64,000 nt of DNA from Plasmodiophora brassicae (GCA_036867785.1 CP145422.1:744001-808000), one strand, 5' to 3'. Numbered from the stretch's first letter, positions 12,170 to 23,342 are shown. The notes: generated by a model not told the origin, from the sequence alone. Numbers and translations are program-made.

Positions 12170-12964
12170 CTATCGTAGGCCGCCCGCTTGTACCCGTTCC
12201 ATTAATGGGTGTTCGGCCACCCGCTGCGGAAGATCAGGTAATGCCAGGCCCCCTCCAGACGACCATCGTCTCTTCGTCTCCCGCGCCTCTCCGCCTTCCT
12301 TACCGCCCGAAATGGCAGCCTTCATATCGGTGTTCAATCGGCAACCGATGGGTTTGACCTCAAGACGCGCAGGGCTGCCGGCCCCGAACCAGAGCCGCCT
12401 CTCCTTCAGCTCGACCAGCTTCGACGGCCCTGACAACGTGTAATGGATCGGCTGGCCTTCGGCGTTCACAGAGTAGATGTTCGCTTCGAAGCAGTTGCTG
12501 ACCTGCAGGGCCCTGAACAGGTGCTCCTCCTGACGCTTCAGCCGGATCACCATGACCTCGTCGTCGTCGATGCGCCCGACCAGCTCATGGTTCCCGAACA
12601 TCGTCGTTCGTATGGCGAACCTGGCCGTCCCGATCAGGCCGCCGGTTCGCTGTGACGCGAACATACCGCCACGAACGAAGACGGGGTCTGTATCCGGCCA
12701 GTTGTGCAACGCGACCGCGTTGCAGGTCACGCCGAGGAACCCACTCACCTCCGCCTTGTCGCAGCGGTCACACGAGAGGTCCGGCTGCTCCAGTTTCAAC
12801 GGGCGATCCCAGTGGCAGAACTCGACGCTGTCGCCGATCACCGATCCACAGTACAGGGCGCCGCGCGTGCATGGGCGTGACGCCACGACCGCCGCTGCTG
12901 CTAACAGGATGGCACCCAGGCAGACCTGTAAAGGACGTCTCCTAAATGGGTCGAACCACGACAT
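12170..12964 (-). CDS. hypothetical single-pass membrane protein
   Basis: Frame of 264 aa from the ATG at 12964. A basic N-terminus (SWFDPFRRRP) is followed by one strong TM segment at about residues 13-30 (VCLGAILLAAAAVVAS), then an extracytoplasmic-type domain with several cysteines (C-x2-C in LSCDRCDKAE, others scattered). This suggests a type II or signal-anchored protein. No family recognised. It is arranged tail-to-tail with DIMT1, with about 36 bp between stops. A GTAAGG..CCGCAG pair (80 nt) in the C-terminal part could be an intron that would change the tail and make it overlap the DIMT1 3' end. Confidence 0.55.
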   Translation of the reverse strand: MSWFDPFRRRPLQVCLGAILLAAAAVVASRPCTRGALYCGSVIGDSVEFCHWDRPLKLEQPDLSCDRCDKAEVSGFLGVTCNAVALHNWPDTDPVFVRGGMFASQRTGGLIGTARFAIRTTMFGNHELVGRIDDDEVMVIRLKRQEEHLFRALQVSNCFEANIYSVNAEGQPIHYTLSGPSKLVELKERRLWFGAGSPARLEVKPIGCRLNTDMKAAISGGKEGGEARETKRRWSSGGGLALPDLPQRVAEHPLMERVQAGGLR

Positions 12965-13105
12965 TGACGAATGCCGTTCACAGTGGATGGGTGTGCTCGA
13001 GATGACTCCCGGTCCATGACTCAACTGAGCCGGTCGACGACTCTGCTTGATACGCCAACTGGGCCTCACCATCGTGTTCGTTTACGCACCAGTCGCAGTG
13101 CCGTT

Positions 13106-16100
13106 CTATTGTATTCGGGCGCGTTTGGAGGCAGGCGCGCCCAGGGCGCCTTCATCGAGGAGGCTCAGGACGAGGTTCCTTCGACCGTGTTTGCGATGCT
13201 CGACCTCGATGCGAACGCGAGCAGGGGAGAACATGGTGAACGGGCGATCCCGGCCGGGGACTGACAGCGATTTGGCGGTCTCATCGAACAGAAACCCGGC
13301 GTCCTTGGCCAGGACGTCATCGGTGACCTTGACGTCGTCGTCGCGCGCTTCTCGCCAAGGGCGGAGCAGGTCAATCTTGCCTTCGATGCCGAATTCCTTG
13401 ATGAAGACGGTGACGCCGTCGACGCGAACGTCCATGACGATGCCGTTGGTGTCGACCTGTCGTCCATCAAAGTAGATGAGCGTGAACAGCTCGACACTGG
13501 CACGCCCGGCCAGCTGCGCCGACCGGTTCAGGCGATTCAGCGAGTTCGTCACCGCCGACAACGCGCCCTTGTGCTTGCACATGGCCGGCATGTCGCAAAT
13601 GGATAACGAGGCGCTCAGCAGGCGGTGGACGACCAGGTCGGCGTATCGGCGAATCGGCGACGTGAAATGGGTGTACAGCGGCGTGGCCAGGCCGTAATGC
13701 AGGTAGTGCCCTGGCGAGACGCTCCCGCTGCAGAAGTACACCGCCTGGTTCATGCAACGCGTCGCGTAAATTCGCATGGCGTTGTCGAACGACGGGTCGT
13801 CGCTGCGTGCGGCCGCAACACGATCCAGCGAATCCGCGAGCGCTTTCGAGGAGCCAACCTATGAACCGTTCAGTTAACACAGCGGGTCACAGAAGCTCGA
13901 ATAGAAGACGGACCTCCAGCTGCTGGTCGCAGACCTTGGCAGCGTCGACGAGGCGCATCAGCGACGATTCGCTGGGAGGCGGGTGACGCCTGAGCAGCGC
14001 TCGTCCCGGGTAGCATCGAACGATCTGCTCGGCGACGGCAATGTTCGCCAGCAGCATGAACTCTTCGACGAGCGAGTTCGCCTGCTTGACCTGGTACGCC
14101 TGGATGTCCAACGGGGTCGCCTCCGACCCGCACAGCTTCGGGTCGCTGCCGGGCAACGCCCGGTCCAGCCTGAAACGGATCTCGGGCGACGCCAGCGTTA
14201 ACGCGCCCGCTTCCAAACGCCTGGTACGCAGGCGCAACGCCAGGCGATTCAGGTCACGGACGTCCTTGCCGATGCTTTCGCTCCCATCGTCGTCGTCGTG
14301 TTTAGCGGCTTCCACGTCGTCAATGTGCGCTTGGGCGTCGGCGTAGGCCAGAGCGCCTTTGGAGCGGATGACGGTCTTGGCGAAACGCGTCTCCCTAACG
14401 TTGGCGTCGGCGTCGACGATCCAGAAACAGCTGAACGCGAGGCGGTCGACGTTATCGCGCAGCGAGCAGATGTGGGTGGATAGCCGAGGCGGGATCATGT
14501 CGATACGACGGTCGACGAGGTAAACGGATGTGCCACGTGCTTGCGCCTCGCGATCGATGGCGTCGCCTTCCTTGACGAAGTGGGACACATCGGCGATGTG
14601 GACGCCGACCTCGAACAGGCCGCCTGGCAGACGCCGGATATGAAGGGCGTCGTCGATGTCAGTGCACCCGGGCGGGTCGATGCTGATGACGCGAGTGTCG
14701 CGAAGGTCGATGCGCCCGGCACAGTCCTCGTCGCGGACGACCCAGTCGTTCGGTGGGCAGCATTCCATGACGGCATCGGTGAACGGCTCGTCACGAACGC
14801 CATACTCGATCAGCAGAGCGGAGCTTTCGACCTGTTGGTCGCCGATCGGCCCTGGACCGCGGGTCAGCGGGCAGGAACACTGATCGGACACGTCGACTTG
14901 CTTACCAAGCATCTGGATAACGTGGCCGGACGGGAAGCGTTGCGTCTCGACCCAGCTATCGATGCGAACAACGAAACGCTGGCCGATTAGGCGCTCGACG
15001 TTGTGTGTGTGGATCTTCACCCGAGGAATGCTGTTCGCGATTGGGACGAACCAGACCGATGTCCGATTCGGGTCGTATTCTTCGTCGCTCTCCAGAAGAC
15101 TGCCAGCCAGGGGTCGCCAGTTGCGTTGCAATACGGCAACGACCCTGTCGGGAGAGTCAGGAATAGTGGGGAGACGCGATGACAGATCGTACCTGGGCGG
15201 TTGTCCATTTGCAACGTGGACAGCGACTTGATCGCCGTCGATGGCCCTGTTGATGTTCTCCATGCCTTCGATCCGGCACTCGAGCCCATCTGCTATCGTG
15301 CACGCGGCAGCACGACCGGACGCCCAGACACGAATGCTGCTTCGGATGGCAGTCCCATCGCGAAGCGCGTCCTCAAGCTGTTTACCCTCCCAGTGCACTG
15401 GATAAACACTGCCTAGGGCGACGTCGCTGCGAACGGGTTCCTTGACCGCAAGAAGATCAGCAAGACGTCCGATCCCACTGGAGTTAACCAGCGTTTCCAC
15501 GGTGCCACATTCGAAGCCCTTTCGCGGTGTCGCCGGCTCCGCATCAGTCAGAAGCTGGAAGCGCACCACCGGCAGGTGAGTAGATAGCCACAGGATGGCT
15601 TGCGATAACCCTAGGCAGTGAACGTTGGAATAAACCGCTCTGGCACGCACAGCCATGCCATCACACACCTTCCGAGGTCACCTTGTGGAACATGTCCATG
15701 AAGATAGGGGCGGATCGAAGATCGCGAAGGACCCGGTGGTACTGGGATCGTGACCGACTGTAAACCTCCTCGAGAACGGATTGAAGTAGCAGGACAGGCT
15801 GGCCAACGCAGCTTCAGCAACACGTACCGTCGAAAACGATGCAACAAACCTGTGTCATCAGAGGCGATGCAATGACGTCAAGTTGACGGATGAGCGCGTC
15901 GGCATCGGGAACCAGGCAGGTGCCATCGGCGGCATCCAAAAGCTTAAAATCCGGGCCGCGAAATTCGCAGCATTGTTCGCAAACGGCAAACGGGCAGGGT
16001 ATGTCCAGGCGCAGGTACCGCTCTTCGACAACGCGAACCACCTTACCGAACCGTGACCGCCTGTGCTGTATGCGAGTCTGGGCGACTTTCCATCCAGCGG

Positions 16101-16107
16101 TCTCCAT
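13106..16107 (-). CDS. DIS3: exosome catalytic subunit DIS3/RRP44
   Basis: Catalytic 3'-5' exoribonuclease (RNase II/RNB) with a PIN endonuclease domain, part of the RNA exosome for rRNA, tRNA and mRNA processing. Exons 16107-15850, 15798-15669, 15610-13914, 13858-13106; introns 51, 58 and 55 nt; 945 aa, close to human (958). N-terminus: GKVVRVVEERYLRLDI and CLVPDADALIRQLDVI open the PIN domain, continuing to LLLQSVLEEVYSRS. Two cold-shock-type domains follow. The RNB core has ISIDPPGCTDIDDAL, with the metal-binding aspartates, and ALLRRHPPP. YATRCMNQAVYFCSG and HFTSPIRRYADLVVHR lie near the C-terminus, followed by the S1-type end. Long open frames without an ATG start here are exons bounded by stop-containing introns. 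Confidence 0.95.
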
Positions 16108-16128
16108 GACAGCTACCTATTTCACTGC

Positions 16129-16155
16129 TGACGGAGTCCGTGACGGAGTCCGTAG
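16129..16155 (-). promoter_or_regulatory. two tandem CGGAGTCCG palindromes upstream of DIS3
   Basis: The 12-bp unit TGACGGAGTCCG occurs twice back to back, 22-48 bp before the DIS3 start codon. Each copy contains a near-palindromic CGGAGTCCG. This is the cleanest example of the motif found upstream of other ribosome-biogenesis and tRNA-maturation genes in the window. Confidence 0.6.
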
Positions 16156-16441
16156 GTAGAGCAGGCAACTTCTTCGTGTCCACTCGGGCGCCGCTAACGT
16201 CTCGATCCATCCAACTAATGGGTAGCATCGGCAGCAGCCTATGTTTGGAAATTTGAGGCCGGGGATGCTTACAGGAACGCTGGTGACGCCCGCTACTGGC
16301 GCTATCCCTCTGGGGATATAGACTCATCATTCGAGACTGCCAGGCCGGCCCGCGTTGCCGTTAAATGTTCAACATCGTTTATTGCGTTGAAAACAGGCAT
16401 ATGGGGCAAATGGGGAAGTGAGGCGGAAGGTATGCTGAGGA

Positions 16442-18485
16442 TCATTGGTACTGTGGCACTACGGTGGCAACCGGGACGTAGCCTTGTTGTTGTTGGGCAA
16501 TGACAATTGGCTGCCCGTTCGGCCCCATCACGACTTGCCCAGCAACCATTGGCTGCTGGATGACCATCATCGGCTGGGCGGTCTGCATGACAATCTGGTG
16601 CGGGTTAACACTGCATTGACATCGATCAGCCTCTGTCGGTCCATTTCTGGCATCGCGGGCGTACTCTGGGACAGGCGCCGGTGGCGGCTGCTGCGGAGCC
16701 TTCGTTCTCTTGAAGATCATGTAGATCGCGGGGAGGAACAGTATCGCGCCGACAACGATCAGGACGGTGCAGACGGTCTGTGCGGCAGCCAAGCCTTTAA
16801 CGACCAGCGTGTAGAACGCGTTCGCGTCGTCCTTTGTCGGCTGGTCGTTCGTGTACGTAGTCTGCAGCGGCAGGTACAACACTTTCTGCACATCACGACG
16901 TGAGCGGATGCACACACTGACACAACGATGTCGCGGAGATGGACCTCGCTGGACGAGAACAGGTTGCTGGCCGGGTAATAGCCTGGCGATGTACCCGCTG
17001 GGAGCCAGAACTCGAGCACCGACTTGTCCACACGAAGGCTCATCTGAATCGCACTCTTGGCAGCGAGCACCAGGCCCGTGATCGGCTCCAGGTCGACCGT
17101 CGTGTCGTGCAGGGCGGGATCGGGCGCGTACCCGGAGACCTTCCCCGTGCGCAGCGAGGCGTCCGCATCGAGGAAGTGGGCCTTGGAAATGAAGTACAGG
17201 TTCGACTTTGGCGCCGGTGTCACTCCCCAGACGCCAACAACGCCGTTAGGCGTCGGGTTATACTGTTTTCCAGGAGCCTAACGTCAATCGCCAGATCTGG
17301 CAGGCACCAGGTGCTGCCACCAACCTGGTTGTAGACGAGGTTGGCCGTAGAGGCGGCGAAGAACGACGGGTCAACCTCGTATTGGTACGTCTTGATCTCG
17401 TCGTAGAGGTAGTCGGTGACGACGGCGCCGCCAGGTAGGGAGAACGGTATGGCGCGCTTGATGAGGCTGTTCCACACCGAAAACCCAGTGTTGATCCCGT
17501 TGTCGTCCTCGGCGGGTGGGCCTTGCGCCGTGTACGACACGCCTGACAGTGAAAACGGAAACCCGTACGTCGAGTCGTTCGTTGAACCGCCCAGGGTGAC
17601 GATCTGCCCGATCGTCCTGATGTCGGTCTCGCCGGTCGACACGTCGACGAACGTGTTCGCTGTCGTGTTGCACTTCGGGTTCGACGTGGTCGCCAGGCTG
17701 CAGTTGTTGTTCATCAGGTTCCAGATGGCCTTCGGGGTCGCCGAGGTGAACGGAGCGCCGCCGTTCAGCGCCATGTTCGGCATCGTGGCCGTGATCCCGC
17801 CCTGGACGCCACCGAGCGCTTGTAGGATGGCAGGCGCTGTCACCGCGTCGATCCCATTGGCAGCGTACTCGGCATTGTAGGTCAGCGACACGCCGTTGTC
17901 CATGTCGACGTAGAACTGGTTCAGCTTGCCAGGCCTCGACAGGTACTTGTATGGCGGTGGCGTTGTGGTCGCGTTCCACCCCATGGCGGTGGCCAGGTAC
18001 CCGATAACGAGGTTCGTCGAGTGGAACGCATTGACAACGCCGAAGTAGGTCTGGTCGGGCACGACGATATGGTCCGTCTCGAAGCGGCTGTTGGTCGGGA
18101 CGTACCAGGTCAGGGCACTCTTCAATGTCAGCGTGCGCGCGACGCCGGGCGACGGCAACGTCGTCGTCGTGACGGCTGGCAGCGAGTACTTGTTCAGCGT
18201 GTACAGCAGCTCCTTGACGCGGAGTTGCACGTTCGGGTTCGCGGTCGCCTCGGCGACGTTCGTGAAGTTCCATACGCCCCATTGGACTTGAGTGACGGTC
18301 GGTGTCAGCGTCGCCTGATCGTCGGCACTGCCTTGCGCCTTGCGCTGACCGACGACGACCGCCTGGATGATCGTGCGGAACGCCTTCAAGGGCACCCGGG
18401 CGCCGCCAATCGCAACCAGTACTATGCCGGCGATCAGCAGGAAGATGCCACATCCACGACGAGCGTGGGTCTTCTTCGACGCCAT
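16442..18485 (-). CDS. CD36/LIMP-2 family membrane protein
   Basis: Class B scavenger receptor-type protein, expected to bind lipids or lipoproteins at the plasma or lysosomal membrane. Exons 18485-17325, 17262-16927, 16885-16442; introns 62 and 41 nt; 646 aa. An N-terminal TM (GIFLLIAGIVLVAIGGA) lies just after a short basic tail. A large glycosylation-prone ectodomain (many N-x-S/T) follows. The family's most conserved stretch is SNLYFISKAHFLDAD with GYAPDPALHDTTVDLEPITG. A C-terminal TM (TVCTVLIVVGAILFLPAIYM) is followed by a Pro- and Gln-rich cytoplasmic tail (PQQPPPAPVPEY, IVIAQQQQGYVP). It is larger than animal CD36 (472 aa), mainly through the cytoplasmic tail and ectodomain loops. The first intron is well supported; the second is plausible. 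Confidence 0.85.
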
Positions 18486-18893
18486 CCTCAATCGATAATG
18501 CTCTATGTGCAACCCTACCAGAGCGTACTCGCGCTGGTTAGGCGATCTAAGTGTATCTGGCAACCCTACCATGCAACCTCCCCTTCGTAATAGGCCATTA
18601 CCGGCACACACACACCCCGGATATCCAGGCCTTACTGCGCCTTGTACGCTCACGCTGGCAGTGGCACCAGGTAGTCCTTCCGCGATTATGCCCCGTATCT
18701 GCCCGGCGCTGTCACGTGGGGAACTGCGCGTCATCGTCACTCGAGTTAGGGCCGAGGCTGCATCTGCTCAAGTGCTGGCTGAACCGGAAGGGGCGACCGG
18801 CCATGCACCGAGTGTGGAGTGGGTACGGGTCAGATGGGTGAGGACTGAGGAGCTGCCGGGCGGTCATTCCGGGATTTTGCGGCGCCGGACGCA
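18486..18893. other. divergent intergenic region, no gene seen
   Basis: About 400 bp between the start of the CD36-like gene (minus) and the start of the next gene (plus). It should hold both promoters. No clear repeat or conserved coding signal seen. Confidence 0.5.
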
Positions 18894-20651
18894 ATGGGCG
18901 AGGGCAGCGCGGAGCGTCTGGCGGCGACGTTGTCGCTCTGCAGCCGGGCGCGGTCGGGCGGGGCCGCCGACCGGGCGGCGCTGTCCAAGGATGTGGCCGA
19001 CTTGCTGCGGGACCATCCGTCGCTGCCCGATTCGGATGTGAACAAGCTGCTGGTGGCGGTTCCGTTCTCGACGCCCGAGGCGAGCCTGGCGTTGATGAAG
19101 GCTGCGGCTAACGCCTATGATGGCCGGTCGCATGCCATACTGGTGCGCCTAAGGGATTGGTCGTGTCGGACGCGACTGCGATCTGAAATTGAAGCGTTCT
19201 CTTCTGATGAACGTCCGGCGGCCATTGCAGCCACACTGGTCTGCGCCGCCGGTCAATCTGCACGAGAACGTTCACGCTGGGCCCTCGTCGGCAACCTGGT
19301 AACGCGGCTTCTGGCTTCATCTGCACCCGCTTTCATACATCCCGCTGTTTCTGTTGCGCTGTTGGATTGCCCTTGGATCGTTAGTAGCGTTCCTGCGGTC
19401 CTGCCTCTGTGTCCTCTGAATGGCTTGCTGTCTGCGATCTCCTTTCCCCTCTGCACGCATCAGTACCCTGGATACTGTCCATCGTGCAGCACGTCATTTC
19501 TGCCTGTCGTCCACGGTCGTGCCCACGACGCGTTCTGCAAAATTGCTCCCCTACTTGCTGGATCTTTCGTGAGGTTAATGCGTTCGGCGTCTGACCAGGC
19601 TCGTGAATCCGCTATGGTTGCTCTCCACGAGTTTGTCACCGATACGTACAACCAAATTGACATCGTGGCATCATCGGCTCCTGCGATTCGCACAGCTCTG
19701 AATGACCAGTCATCACCGCTGCGATCTGTTACCGCCCGATTATTCCTATCAGTCACAACCGCCCTCGGGTCCTGCTTATCAGCCAGTGCAATATCCGTTG
19801 CTCTCGCCGCTGATGTTCTTGCGGGCATCGAGTTTGCTCGCGTCCGGTTTCCTAGTTACGCTCGTCTCTTCTTGGCAGTCGTTGCATCTGGGTTGCATCC
19901 GCGTTCTTCCGCCGTTGACGCGTTTGTTGATTCCTACACCCCGAAGGCTGTTAATCTCCCGATCTCCGATATCGCTCGAACGCGGTACTTCTTCTACCTA
20001 TCCATTCTTCAGGTGTGGGTCCGAGCATGCTCCTGCGACCTGTTTCATTCGAACGTCCTGCCTTTCGTGAGGTCGTTTCTGTTCTCTGATGTCGATGCAC
20101 AGTGTCGTGCTAAAGCACATCGGGTATTTTGTGCCCGGTTTATCCACGAGCCTGGCAATTTAAGACATCTTGCACCGTGGTATCTGTCAGCAGTGGCTGA
20201 CAATTATCCTGGCCGTGTTCCTAGCTTAACCCTGCAGGCGGCGTTTTCGTCTGTCATGTCGTCGCTTCCAGAAACAGATTCGCTTCTCCTATACCTGTTC
20301 AACGTGATCCTTCTGCGGGCTCGTCGATTGATCGACGAGGGCGATCGCAAGGTCTACACACCGGCAATTGTGTGCTGCTGCCATTGCCTTCAGAACCTGC
20401 ACATCCACTTCATCGATAGCGGCCTGCGTATGCTCGATGAAGTTCTAGAAGGGATCGGCGGTCCGGCAAGGCTGACGTTTATGGCTGCATTACAGGCGTC
20501 CGTCAGCGGGAACTCCAGCGATGTCTCGATCAAGGATATCCTTGTCCAGTGGTATCTGCGATCACTCGTATCGCTCGCCATAGATCCCAAGGACATCTTG
20601 CGAACGGCCAAGCACATGTCACAGGGGAAGACCCGCGCTCTTCTCATGTAA
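18894..20651 (+). CDS. large conserved-looking hypothetical protein
   Basis: Single uninterrupted 585-codon frame from an ATG. Composition is Leu-, Ala-, Ser- and Val-rich with repeated amphipathic helices (for example DVADLLRDHPSLPDSDVNKL and ARLTFMAALQASVS), suggesting an ARM/HEAT-like alpha-solenoid. No signal peptide or convincing TM, and no catalytic motif visible. I do not recognise the family. It has few introns, unlike its neighbours. Codon use and length support a real gene. Confidence 0.65.
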   Translation: MGEGSAERLAATLSLCSRARSGGAADRAALSKDVADLLRDHPSLPDSDVNKLLVAVPFSTPEASLALMKAAANAYDGRSHAILVRLRDWSCRTRLRSEIEAFSSDERPAAIAATLVCAAGQSARERSRWALVGNLVTRLLASSAPAFIHPAVSVALLDCPWIVSSVPAVLPLCPLNGLLSAISFPLCTHQYPGYCPSCSTSFLPVVHGRAHDAFCKIAPLLAGSFVRLMRSASDQARESAMVALHEFVTDTYNQIDIVASSAPAIRTALNDQSSPLRSVTARLFLSVTTALGSCLSASAISVALAADVLAGIEFARVRFPSYARLFLAVVASGLHPRSSAVDAFVDSYTPKAVNLPISDIARTRYFFYLSILQVWVRACSCDLFHSNVLPFVRSFLFSDVDAQCRAKAHRVFCARFIHEPGNLRHLAPWYLSAVADNYPGRVPSLTLQAAFSSVMSSLPETDSLLLYLFNVILLRARRLIDEGDRKVYTPAIVCCCHCLQNLHIHFIDSGLRMLDEVLEGIGGPARLTFMAALQASVSGNSSDVSIKDILVQWYLRSLVSLAIDPKDILRTAKHMSQGKTRALLM

Positions 20652-20752
20652 TAATAAATGGAAGATATCGCCGGTACAAATCCAAGTCGACAACGGCACA
20701 CGTATTGAACGAACCGAACTTTTCCAGCTTATGTGTATTATGTGATACTCTT

Positions 20753-22183
20753 CTAGACAAGGTGCCACTGGAAATCGATTTCGAGGTGGCCCAGATCGAC
20801 CTCCGTCTTGAGAACCTTATCAAAGGCACGCACCTCGACGTTGGAGTGCAAATCGGCTAGAGTGGCGTTGTTCTTGCGGGCCCACTGGACGAACGGCTTC
20901 GTCAGGACGAGCGGTGCGTCAAACGTGACGTGTGCTTCACTTCCTGTTGTCACCGTTAGCGTGTGCCGCAAAAGCATCGACCAGATCCCAGACCTTTCAT
21001 GCCGAAGTTGAAGGAGCTGCCAAGCGTGGTGTTGCCGGCGTTGACCGTGATCAGAGTTGGGTGCAACGTTGTCGGCAAGTTGTGGATAAAGGCGAACAGC
21101 TGCGGGCGCTGGAACAGGGTCATGTCCCCGATGCCCTCCGGAGAGGCACCCGACGATGCCCGGCTGCCTTTCCAGCCACTGAAGTCGTTAATGTACTGCG
21201 ACCCGAGGAACGTTCCATCGCTGTCCTGCATCCGTCCAGTAGCTCGTGAATTGTACGAAGCATTCGGGTGCCGTAACTGCCACAGGTAGAAGAAGCGCTC
21301 GACGTTGCAGTGGTGTGACCAGAAGATCGGGTCGAACGCGCTCATTGACACCTGTACCCAAACCCGTCAGACCGAGCGCTCCATTTACGTTGGAAGTCAG
21401 TAATTACAAGCCCCTGCAGAACGCAATCAGACTCCTGAACGTTCGTCGCAGAAACGCCGAATTACCATCGATCCACCGATACTGCCGTGCACTGTGTTGT
21501 GAGCCTAGGTTAACGAATTCGTCAGACTGAGGTCAGCGACTGATACTCCAGTACGAACGCCTTACGAATTCCAGGTTCTGGCTGAACTTGGCGAAATCCG
21601 TCTGTTGGTTGGCGAAGTTGATGGTCTGGAGCAGGTCGCTGATGGGCACATCCGTGGAGTCGCGCTCAGTGGCTTGCCCATCGTTCTGGACGCCGGACAG
21701 CAACGGGTTGGGCCAGACACGCCCGCTGCGGTCCGTGTAGGTCTCATCAGTGAACGCGCTTGGCATCGGATCTTTCGTCCAATCCCAGTATGGGATCGAT
21801 GCTCCCAGGACCTTTTCCATGCGCTGAATGAACCGTCTTAGCAGAACGCGTCAGACCAGGTACTCATCCAGAGGCATCGATCCATAATAACGTACCGGTG
21901 CCAGACAGCAAACGCCAGGTTGCCATGCCTGTTAGACATCACCCGTATCAGGATGTAGTGAGCATCGATACGAGACGACCGCCTACGGGCAATAGAAGTT
22001 GGGGACACCGTGATCGTTGGCGATCTTATTGAACGCGCTGTTGGCACCGCCTTGGCTGGCGATGCGGACAGCGTCTTGGTACGCTCGCCACTGGTCGCCC
22101 GTCAACGTCGCAGCATTGAGGCGGACAGCATACGCGCCAGTGAGCACAGCGGCAACGACGCCGGCAACGGTCCAGCACTTCAT
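20753..22183 (-). CDS. secreted tyrosinase / polyphenol oxidase (copy 1)
   Basis: Type-3 copper monooxygenase (tyrosinase family) that hydroxylates or oxidises phenols. Six exons: 22183-21987, 21928-21896, 21836-21566, 21504-21466, 21351-20994, 20943-20753; introns 58, 59, 61, 114 and 50 nt; 362 aa. N-terminal signal peptide at about residues 1-22 (cleavage near AYA-VRLNA). Copper A histidines: NDHGVPNF, CPHGN, WHRRFIQRME. Then SIPYWDWTKDP. Copper B: FAHNTVHGSIGGSM and SAFDPIFWSHHCNVE. Two exons are only 33 and 39 nt, and each still carries active-site residues. The C-terminus forms a beta-type domain ending IDFQWHLV. Likely secreted; possible role in melanisation, wall hardening or host phenolics is inference. 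It is a paralogue of the gene at 38417-40346. Confidence 0.9.
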
Positions 22184-22778
22184 CGATGTTCACTCCGACC
22201 GTTTTCGTTATGACGACTGGAACTGAAACTGGAAGATCCTCGTTTGAATTAACACGGCGCCAGTTCCCAGTGGACTAATATCTTTACCGCGATGGAACGT
22301 ACAGCGCGCCATACGATTCTGCCAAGGACCACTGGCAGGATGGCTTCAGTCACAGCAAGATTTCATATGCGAGTGAGGAACAAACGCACTGCATAGATGA
22401 CATTGCCATCGCTTTCGCAATAGGGCTCCCCTGACCTGAGGCACGTCAGGAATGGATTGTGTACCGAATCGTATTCAGGCACGATGCTGTACTCGTCGCT
22501 TGTCGCGAGATGTGCGCCGTGCTGTGAGGCGAGATCAGCCTCGGCCCGAGGTCGGCGGCGCGGGACGATGGCAAAACATCCGTCAGTCCCGTCCTTGGTT
22601 GAGTCTGGCTCTGGGGCCCCAATTATACCTACGCGGCGGACAGTGCAGTCAGCAGTCAAACCCGAACTGCGCCAGTGCTATCGGTGCGCGCCTGCGCGGG
22701 AACTGCGACGGCCAGTGACCTCCGGGCTGCGGCATTGAGACCCGTCGAACGATTTGAAATTTTGCCTGGTGACGTCGA
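22184..22778. other. intergenic, no supported gene
   Basis: About 595 bp between the divergent tyrosinase 1 and Zn2Cys6 genes. A minus-strand frame at 22363-22659 exists but shows no domain or splice support. The rest should contain two promoters. Confidence 0.45.
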
Positions 22779-23342
22779 ATGTGTCGACCGCGCGTCCGTG
22801 TCGCCTGCGCCCTGTGTAAGCGAGGCGTGGCGGGAACAGCATATCGCGCGCGTTTCTAATGTATGCGGGCAGGCGCGGCATCCAAGGTCCGGTGTGATTA
22901 TGAGCGTCCGTGCTTCCGCTGCATCTCGCGCTGCACTCCCGACCAGTGCGTGGATCGTTTACACGCGCCCGCGGCGGCGACTCGCAAACGTCGCCCGAAC
23001 GCGGTGAAGGCCTGTGCGCCCTGCCATGACGCCAAGGTCGCATGTGCGAACGAGCGCCCCTGCCCACGATGCGTCCGTCTGGGCCAAGTCGATGACTGCG
23101 TTATCGTTCCGCGCCTGCCCCATCACCATCATCATGAAGAAGCGGCAACGCCGAACGTCAACGAATTCGAGGACATGATCCTGAACGAATTCACGTTGCC
23201 GGACCCTTCGTTCATCGCGTCGCCCGAATCGAACGCGTCCCTTATCGACCTGACGCCGCTGTCGTCGCCGTTCGGCGGCGACATGGACTCTGACTCGACC
23301 AGCGACTCGGCCCGCTGGATCCGCGACATTCTCATAGACTGA
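22779..23342 (+). CDS. small protein with two Zn2Cys6 clusters (putative transcription factor)
   Basis: Two exons (22779-22815, 22873-23342) split by a 57-nt intron inside the first zinc cluster; 168 aa. After splicing, cluster 1 is C-A-L-C-(6)-C-(5)-C-F-R-C-(8)-C (Cys 10, 13, 20, 26, 29, 38). Cluster 2 is CAPCHDAKVACANERPCPRC with a final Cys eight residues later: identical spacing C-x2-C-x6-C-x5-C-x2-C-x8-C. Such binuclear clusters bind CGG-type half sites in fungal Gal4-like factors. A five-His run follows, then an acidic/hydrophobic tail (FEDMILNEFTLPD) that could be an activation domain. The fungal middle-homology domain is absent. Start is the ATG at 22779. Confidence 0.82.

Noticed and set aside
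15611-15668. Apparent start of a 593-codon frame (beginning MCDGM)
   Set aside because: This stretch is a 58-nt intron of DIS3. Splicing joins VTSEG to LSQAILWL and keeps the PIN domain continuous.
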